This document shows, one piece after another, positions 7,236-10,621 of a stretch of DNA of 10,621 nt (position 1 is the stretch's first letter; each line of letters opens with the position of its first letter). This DNA is from Betaproteobacteria bacterium. GTDB taxonomy: Bacteria; Pseudomonadota; Gammaproteobacteria; Burkholderiales; SG8-39. The notes under the pieces are model-generated. The model was given only the letters and a program-made list of their open reading frames with translations, ran no database searches and had not been told where the DNA came from. The stretch is from positions 1-10,621 of the forward strand of contig VBDM01000007.1 of assembly GCA_005881355.1 (NCBI GenBank). The letters are read 5' to 3'. The position numbers and the translations under genes were made by a program.

Positions 7236-7575
7236 GGAATCTAAGACCGCCGTCGCCAGTCTCGCGGCTCTCGCTCAGGACGCGCGCCTCGCCATCTTCC
7301 GGCTGCTCGTGCAAAAAGGGCCGGAAGGCCTTTGCGTCGGCGACATCGCGGCCAAGTTCGATATCGCGCCGGCGACGCTCTCCTTCCACCTCAAGGAGCT
7401 GACCAACGCCGGACTGCTGGTCTCGCGGCAGGAAGGCCGCTTCATCTACTACGCGCCCGATTTCGAAAAGATGAACGCGCTGGTTTCCTATTTGATGGAG
7501 AACTGCTGCGGCGGGGAGACCTGCGCTCCGGCACGCAAGCCGGTAACTCGCAAACGAAAGGAGAAAGTCACATGA
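7234..7575 (+). CDS. arsR: ArsR-family arsenic-responsive repressor
   Basis: This is a 113-residue winged-helix metalloregulator that should repress its own operon and release DNA when trivalent arsenic binds. The fold is clear: a helical start (VASLAALAQDARLAIFRLL), helix-turn-helix ending APATLSFHLKELTNAGLLV with the recognition helix at about 46-56, and a wing at VSRQEGRFIYYAP. Near the end, ENCCGGETCAP places cysteines at C91, C92 and C97. This CC-x4-C spacing is close to the C95/C96/C102 site described for Acidithiobacillus ferrooxidans ArsR, and unlike the E. coli CVC site near the recognition helix. The tail is strongly basic (RKPVTRKRKEK). ATG 7234 is supported by family length but has no Shine-Dalgarno; the promoter almost touches it. 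The stop overlaps the arsI start as ATGA, so the two are translationally coupled. Confidence 0.93.
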   Translation: MESKTAVASLAALAQDARLAIFRLLVQKGPEGLCVGDIAAKFDIAPATLSFHLKELTNAGLLVSRQEGRFIYYAPDFEKMNALVSYLMENCCGGETCAPARKPVTRKRKEKVT

Positions 7576-8072
7576 AGCGATTCCATGTTCACGTTTCCGT
7601 CCGCGATCTGCCGGAGAGCGTGCGTTTTTACAGCAGCCTCTTTGGCGCGCCGCCGGCCGTCGAGAAAGCCGATTACGCCAAGTGGATGCTGGACGATCCG
7701 AGGATCAACTTCGCCATTTCCCGGCGCGGGCATGCGGCCGGGGTGAACCATCTGGGGTTCCAGGTGGAATCCGACGAGGAGCTGAAAGAGCTGCGCGAGC
7801 AAGTGGCGAAGGCCGACATCGCGGCGCTCGACCAGACCGGAACGTCGTGCTGCTACGCCAAGTCGGACAAATACTGGATCGAGGATCCGCAAGGCGTCGC
7901 CTGGGAAACGTTCCACGCGCTCGGCAGCGTTCCCATCTACGGCGAGGAGTCCGCGCGCAAGGGAGAAGGCGCGTGCTGCATCCCCCTGGCCAAGCAGCCG
8001 GGTGACGGAGAGCAGAGCGCGTGCTGTGTTCCGACGGGGAAGGCCGAATCCGACGCGGCCTGCTGCAGCTGA
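7572..8072 (+). CDS. arsI: ArsI/CadI-type C-As lyase (vicinal oxygen chelate)
   Basis: This is a predicted Fe(II)-dependent dioxygenase that cleaves the carbon-arsenic bond of trivalent methylarsenical or aromatic arsenicals, giving As(III). The 166-residue product opens MKRFHVHVSVRDLPESVRFY, typical of the family. Metal ligand candidates are H5, H60 (GVNHLGFQVES) and E112 (VAWETFHALG). The arsenical-binding vicinal pair is C93-C94 in TSCCYAKSDK, followed by K100. Counterparts in Thermomonospora ArsI are C96/C97 with an equally spaced lysine. The tail after residue 125 carries three more Cys-Cys pairs (C135-C136, C151-C152, C164-C165) in GACCIPL, SACCVPT and AACCS. The start ATG 7572 has a good AAAGGAG (7557-7563) eight bases upstream and overlaps the arsR stop. 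No arsenite efflux or methylation gene is adjacent. The family is firm; the exact substrate is inferred. Confidence 0.9.
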   Translation: MKRFHVHVSVRDLPESVRFYSSLFGAPPAVEKADYAKWMLDDPRINFAISRRGHAAGVNHLGFQVESDEELKELREQVAKADIAALDQTGTSCCYAKSDKYWIEDPQGVAWETFHALGSVPIYGEESARKGEGACCIPLAKQPGDGEQSACCVPTGKAESDAACCS

Positions 8073-8077
8073 ATTCG

Positions 8078-8100
8078 GGCACGGCGTTTTGGAACGTGCC
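8078..8100 (+). other. Stem-loop after arsI
   Basis: GGCACG (8078-8083) and CGTGCC (8095-8100) can pair around an 11-base loop, just after the arsI stop at 8070-8072. There is no following T-run, so it is at best an imperfect terminator or an RNA 3'-end stabiliser. Confidence 0.3.
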
Positions 8101-8136
8101 GTCGTAGGGCCGGGAATCATAGCCGGCCGGAGACGG

Positions 8137-8162
8137 ATCCCCGAAAAAACGATCTTCGGGAT
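8137..8162 (+). other. Stem-loop between arsI and lrgA
   Basis: CCCGAA (8140-8145) pairs with TTCGGG (8155-8160) around a 9-base loop. The stem extends by AT/AT (8137-8138 with 8161-8162) past one bulged C. No T-run follows on the plus strand, but the loop side holds six A residues (8144-8149). It could be a weak terminator for arsRI or an element of the lrgA leader. Confidence 0.35.
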
Positions 8163-8190
8163 TCAACCCGTAGCGGCTTCTACAGGATGA

Positions 8191-8211
8191 CTCACGCGTC
8201 ATGATGCCCGG
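8191..8211 (+). repeat. 21-bp direct repeat, right copy, spanning the lrgA start
   Basis: This is an exact copy of 7122-7142. Its last 11 bases (8201-8211) are the first codons of lrgA, which continues as ACTAGTACAG. Since this copy is embedded in an intact gene start and the left one is not, the left copy looks like the duplicate or the stranded original junction. The distance between repeat starts is 1069 bases. Confidence 0.9.
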
Positions 8212-8545
8212 ACTAGTACAGATCCTCCTCTTCCAGGGGCTGGGCGAGCTGATCACGCACTTCTTTTTGCCGTTGATCCCAGGTCCGGTCGTCGGCCTGA
8301 TCCTGCTCGCCGGCTTCCTCGCTCTCCGCAAAAGCGTGAACGCGCCGCTGGATGAAGTGGCGACGGTGTTCAGCCGGCATTTCGGGCTGCTTTTCGTCCC
8401 CGCCGCGGTCGGCGTCGTGATGTTCTGGCCGCACCTGAAGGCCCACGCCGCCGCGATCGCAACGGCGCTCCTCGTGAGCGTGATCCTCACCGTCGCCGTG
8501 ACCGCGCTCGTCCTGAAGGGATTGTCGCGAGGCCCGGGCAAATGA
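8201..8545 (+). CDS. lrgA: CidA/LrgA family holin-like membrane protein
   Basis: This is a small holin-like inner-membrane protein of 114 residues. In Gram-positive bacteria LrgA/CidA influence murein hydrolase activity and cell death; the role in proteobacteria is less clear. Visible features are VQILLFQGLGELITHFF, the conserved LPLIPGPVVGL (23-33), a loop with NAPLDEVATVFSRH, FGLLFVPAAVGVVMF (61-75), and a last helix at about 82-105. About four membrane segments are predicted. The start could be ATG 8201 or 8204; only AGGA (8184-8187), 13 bases away, resembles a ribosome-binding site, which is unusually far. The start codons lie inside the right 21-bp repeat, so the native leader may have been replaced. 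Its stop overlaps lrgB as ATGA, indicating coupled translation. Confidence 0.9.
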   Translation: MMPGLVQILLFQGLGELITHFFLPLIPGPVVGLILLAGFLALRKSVNAPLDEVATVFSRHFGLLFVPAAVGVVMFWPHLKAHAAAIATALLVSVILTVAVTALVLKGLSRGPGK

Positions 8546-9282
8546 ACGCGCAAACGAGCGCGTTTCCCAACATCCACGAGATATGGGTCTACCTCTCGGG
8601 CAGCCCGCTCCTCGCGCTCGTCCTCACGCTCGGCGCTTATCAGCTCGGCGTGATCGTGTACGAGCGGGCGAATCGGCATCCGCTCGCGAACCCGGTGCTG
8701 ATCGCGATCGTCCTGGTCGCGGCGACGATCACGCTGATCGACATGCCGTATCCGAAGTACTTCGAGGGCGCGCAGTTCGTCCACTTCCTGCTCGGGACCG
8801 CGACGGTTTCGCTCGCGGTGCCGATCTACAAGGGGCTCGATGCGATGCGCGGAAGGATCGTGCCTTTGCTCGCCGCGCTGCTTGCGGGGGGCATCACCTC
8901 CATTGCGAGCGCGGTGGGGATCGCGCGGCTGCTGGGCGCCGATTCGGCGATCGTGGGCGGCTTCATCGCAAAGTCGGTTACCGCGCCGATCGCGATGGGC
9001 ATCGCCGAGCGGATCGGCGTGTCGCCGACCCTGACCGCGGTCTTCGCCGTATCCACCGGCATCCTCGGCGCCGTTCTCGCGCGCTACGTGCTCGACTTCG
9101 TGCGCAGCCGCGAGTGGTGGCAGCGGGGCTTCGCGATCGGTGTCGCCGCGCACGGCCTCGGCACATCGCGGGCGTTCAGCGTCAATCCGGAGGCGGGAGC
9201 TTATTCGAGCCTCGCGATGGGACTGCACGGGGTGCTCGGCGCCGTGCTGATTCCGCTCGGAGTCCGCGTTCTCGGGCTGTGA
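8542..9282 (+). CDS. lrgB: CidB/LrgB family membrane protein
   Basis: This is the partner of LrgA, a 246-residue polytopic membrane protein. The family is linked to control of autolysis, and plant and bacterial members transport glycolate or pyruvate-like small acids. The LrgB signatures are present: AKSVTAPIAMGIAERIG (143-159), LTAVFAVSTGILGAVL (164-179), RGFAIGVAAHGLGTSRAF (195-212) and EAGAYSSLAMGLHG (217-230). The first half carries several hydrophobic helices, as in homologues. Family length is normal and no frame break is seen. It overlaps lrgA by four bases, so the two form one operon. It ends seven bases before the convergent DUF4337 stop, with no obvious terminator in the gap. The family assignment is firm and the substrate is unknown. 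Confidence 0.93.
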   Translation: MNAQTSAFPNIHEIWVYLSGSPLLALVLTLGAYQLGVIVYERANRHPLANPVLIAIVLVAATITLIDMPYPKYFEGAQFVHFLLGTATVSLAVPIYKGLDAMRGRIVPLLAALLAGGITSIASAVGIARLLGADSAIVGGFIAKSVTAPIAMGIAERIGVSPTLTAVFAVSTGILGAVLARYVLDFVRSREWWQRGFAIGVAAHGLGTSRAFSVNPEAGAYSSLAMGLHGVLGAVLIPLGVRVLGL

Positions 9283-9289
9283 TGATTAC

Positions 9290-9844
9290 CTAGAAGAGAT
9301 GCACCGCGGTCGGCCAGAAGAAGCCGATCAGGCTGAACACGACGCCGACCGCCCCCAGAGCGTAGGCGATCCACAGCAACGCCGCGACGCCGGTGATGAT
9401 CTGGGCCGAAGCGAGCACGATTGCGATCTGCACGGCAGCGGAGGCGATCTCGTAGTTGTGGTAGGCCGACATCGCGCGGTCGCGCTTTGTCTCCATCTCC
9501 TTCGCGCGCGCCATCAGCTCCTTGCGGCCTTCGTTGGTCTCGGGCTCGGATTGGTAGCGTTCGGCGGTCTTCTTCCAGGCTTCGACCTGCTTCTTCACCG
9601 CCTCGGGCGCCCTCTGCCCGAACTGCGCTTCCATCTCCTCGGCGGCGGTGCGCACGGTCGTCTGGCGGATGGTCTTCGCCTGGAAGAAGGCCCACAGGTT
9701 CGAGGCCTCGATGTGATTGGCGAGCGCGCTCGTTTGCGCGCCCTTGCCCAGCGTCTCCGCAAACGCAAGCACGAGCGCGAGGACGGCGATGAATAGCGCG
9801 ACTTTCTTGTTGGCGGGATCGACGTGAGCGTGGGCTTCGGACAT
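9290..9844 (-). CDS. DUF4337 domain-containing membrane protein
   Basis: The 184-residue product fits DUF4337, a family of unknown function. Layout: a short His-containing start (MSEAHAHVDPANKK), a membrane helix at about 15-33 (VALFIAVLALVLAFAETLG), a long charged, probably coiled-coil segment at about 57-130 (EEMEAQFGQRAPEAVKKQVEA and following), then two hydrophobic helices at about 135-155 and 157-178. The motif NHIEASNLWAFFQAKTIRQT is typical of the family. ATG 9842-9844 is supported by GGAG eight bases upstream on the minus strand. A TAGAAT hexamer lies 31 bases upstream (9876-9881 as the complement). It converges on lrgB. Nothing in the neighbourhood indicates a specific job. Confidence 0.87.
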   Translation of the reverse strand: MSEAHAHVDPANKKVALFIAVLALVLAFAETLGKGAQTSALANHIEASNLWAFFQAKTIRQTTVRTAAEEMEAQFGQRAPEAVKKQVEAWKKTAERYQSEPETNEGRKELMARAKEMETKRDRAMSAYHNYEIASAAVQIAIVLASAQIITGVAALLWIAYALGAVGVVFSLIGFFWPTAVHLF

Positions 9845-9875
9845 GCTTCATTCTCCGTTGGTCGTTCGTCGGTAA

Positions 9876-9881
9876 ATTCTA
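9876..9881 (-). promoter_or_regulatory. Possible -10 box of the DUF4337 gene
   Basis: Read on the minus strand this is TAGAAT, 31 bases before the ATG. The -35 region would fall in the GC-rich hairpin at 9892-9913 and has no TTGACA-like hexamer, so support is weak. Confidence 0.28.
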
Positions 9882-9891
9882 GCGCACTGCG

Positions 9892-9913
9892 CTTGCGGCG
9901 CGCTCGCCGCAGG
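9892..9913. other. Strong GC-rich hairpin between divergent genes
   Basis: TGCGGCG (9894-9900) and CGCCGCA (9905-9911) are perfect complements around a CGCT loop. A T-G and a C-G pair extend the stem to nine. It lies between the divergent DUF4337 and phosphoesterase genes and has no T-run on either side. It could be a protein-binding dyad, an RNA structure in the phosphoesterase leader, or a REP-like element. Confidence 0.5.
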
Positions 9914-9999
9914 AGCGAAGACGGCACCGAACGAACCGCCACGGCGCTCCGGACCGAAAGAACCAAGCTTACGGAGTCGCGTGCAACGTATCACTGCCC

Positions 10000-10005
10000 T
10001 ACAAT
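10000..10005 (+). promoter_or_regulatory. Possible -10 box of the phosphoesterase gene
   Basis: TACAAT lies 29 bases before the ATG at 10035, suitable for a short leader carrying the strong ribosome-binding site. No convincing -35 hexamer is seen 16-18 bases upstream. Confidence 0.35.
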
Positions 10006-10023
10006 GACATGGATATCCGCTCT

Positions 10024-10030
10024 AAGGAGG
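10024..10030 (+). promoter_or_regulatory. Strong Shine-Dalgarno deciding the 10035 start
   Basis: AAGGAGG sits four bases before ATG 10035. It is the strongest ribosome-binding site in the window and fixes the start of a gene whose 3' end lies outside it. Confidence 0.75.
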
Positions 10031-10034
10031 CGTC

Positions 10035-10621
10035 ATGAAATTCTCACGTCGAGTCATGGCCGCGTTGGGATCGACTCTGCTGCTGGCCTGCATAGGTGCT
10101 TGCGCTACTGCGGGGACTACGCCCGTCTCGCAACCGCACATAAGAACGGTCTTCATCATACTCATGGAGAACAAAAACTGGTTGCAGATCGCCGGCAGCA
10201 GCAGCGCCCCTTACATCAACAACACCCTGCTGCCCATGGCGTCCCACGCGGAGCTGTACTTCAATCCGCCGCTGGTTCACCCCAGCCTGCCCAACTATCT
10301 GTGGCTCGAAGCCGGCACCAACTTCGGCATCTTCAATGACGACCCGCCCAGCGCGAATCACCAGAGCACGACCAGCCATCTGGTAAGCTTGCTGCAAAAA
10401 AGCGGCATTTCCTGGAAGACGTATCAGGAGAATATCAGCGGCGCCGACTGTCCGCTGGTGAGCAACGGGCTATATGCCGTGAAGCACAACCCCTTCGTTT
10501 ACTTTGACGATGTAACGAATAACCAGGATCCCAATTCGGTCAATTGCATCGGCCACGTGCGGCCGTTTGGCGAACTGGCGACGGATCTCGCCAACAATAC
10601 CGTCGCGCAATACAACTTCAT
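10035..10621 (+). CDS. Phosphoesterase-family (acid phosphatase/phospholipase C-like) lipoprotein, 5' part
   Basis: This is the N-terminal 195 residues of an exported phosphoesterase, cut by the right edge. The signal peptide is clear: MKFSRR, a hydrophobic stretch, then IGAC as a lipobox with C23 as the probable lipidated residue. The mature protein begins with VFIILMENKNW (39-49), where E45-N46 match the metal-binding EN of the AcpA/phospholipase C superfamily. Then follows HPSLPNYLWLEAG (82-94), where S84 is the candidate nucleophile position. SGISWKTYQENI is also family-typical. The product should hydrolyse phosphate esters outside the inner membrane; substrate unknown. Codon use differs from the nuo genes, with ATA, AGA, AAT and TAT appearing, which may mean more recent acquisition. 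It starts a new transcription unit, divergent from the DUF4337 gene. Confidence 0.85.
   Translation, partial: MKFSRRVMAALGSTLLLACIGACATAGTTPVSQPHIRTVFIILMENKNWLQIAGSSSAPYINNTLLPMASHAELYFNPPLVHPSLPNYLWLEAGTNFGIFNDDPPSANHQSTTSHLVSLLQKSGISWKTYQENISGADCPLVSNGLYAVKHNPFVYFDDVTNNQDPNSVNCIGHVRPFGELATDLANNTVAQYNF

Noticed and set aside
8078..8162. Rho-independent terminators after arsI
   Set aside because: Both stem-loops lack a following T-run, so I list them only as stem-loops.
7122..8211. CRISPR or tandem array based on the 21-bp repeat
   Set aside because: Only two copies exist, over 1 kb apart, and the spacer is two protein-coding genes.
7705..9228. 507-residue minus-strand frame opposite arsI, lrgA and lrgB
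   Set aside because: Covers three real genes antisense, with low-complexity Arg/Asp/Glu-rich translation.
9201..9851. 216-residue minus-strand frame overlapping the DUF4337 gene
   Set aside because: The alternative frame gives the coherent membrane and coiled-coil layout of DUF4337 with a ribosome-binding site.

Overview
The window is GC-rich bacterial DNA, most likely from a betaproteobacterium (Burkholderiales/Nitrosomonadales-like, probably uncultured). I infer this from how closely the complex I subunits resemble the betaproteobacterial forms I know, from a Nudix gene following nuoN directly, and from the lytic transglycosylase and DUF4337 families. No search was run.

Positions 1-6134 (+) are the 3' end of a nuo operon: nuoJ (cut by the window edge), nuoK (TTG start), nuoL, nuoM and nuoN, then a Nudix hydrolase, with gaps of 3-13 bases. 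Together they encode the proton-pumping membrane arm of NADH:quinone oxidoreductase. nuoL is damaged as written. Its reading frame breaks near 2351-2360, so the last transmembrane segment lies out of frame in 2353-2559. It also lacks about seven residues of a membrane helix near 1804. The Nudix protein has Gln where the second Glu of the REUXEE motif should be.

Positions 6146-7033 (-) encode a membrane-anchored SLT-type murein transglycosylase converging on the Nudix gene. Positions 7234-8072 (+) are a two-gene arsenic cassette: an ArsR repressor with a CC-x4-C arsenic site, and an ArsI-type C-As lyase with three extra Cys-Cys pairs in its tail. Positions 8201-9282 (+) are an overlapping lrgA-lrgB pair. 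A DUF4337 membrane protein (9844-9290, -) converges on lrgB. From 10035 a phosphoesterase-family lipoprotein begins and runs off the window.

The most notable architecture is an exact 21-bp direct repeat, one copy at 7122-7142 and the other at 8191-8211, bracketing the arsR-arsI cassette. The right copy spans the first codons of lrgA, and the left copy carries the same ATGATGCCCGG start but leads nowhere. The simplest reading is that the transglycosylase and lrgAB were once a divergent pair about 100 bp apart, and that an arsenic cassette was inserted at the start of lrgA and duplicated that sequence. I see no CRISPR array, tRNA, rRNA or transposase gene. No stretch over 300 bases lacks a gene.
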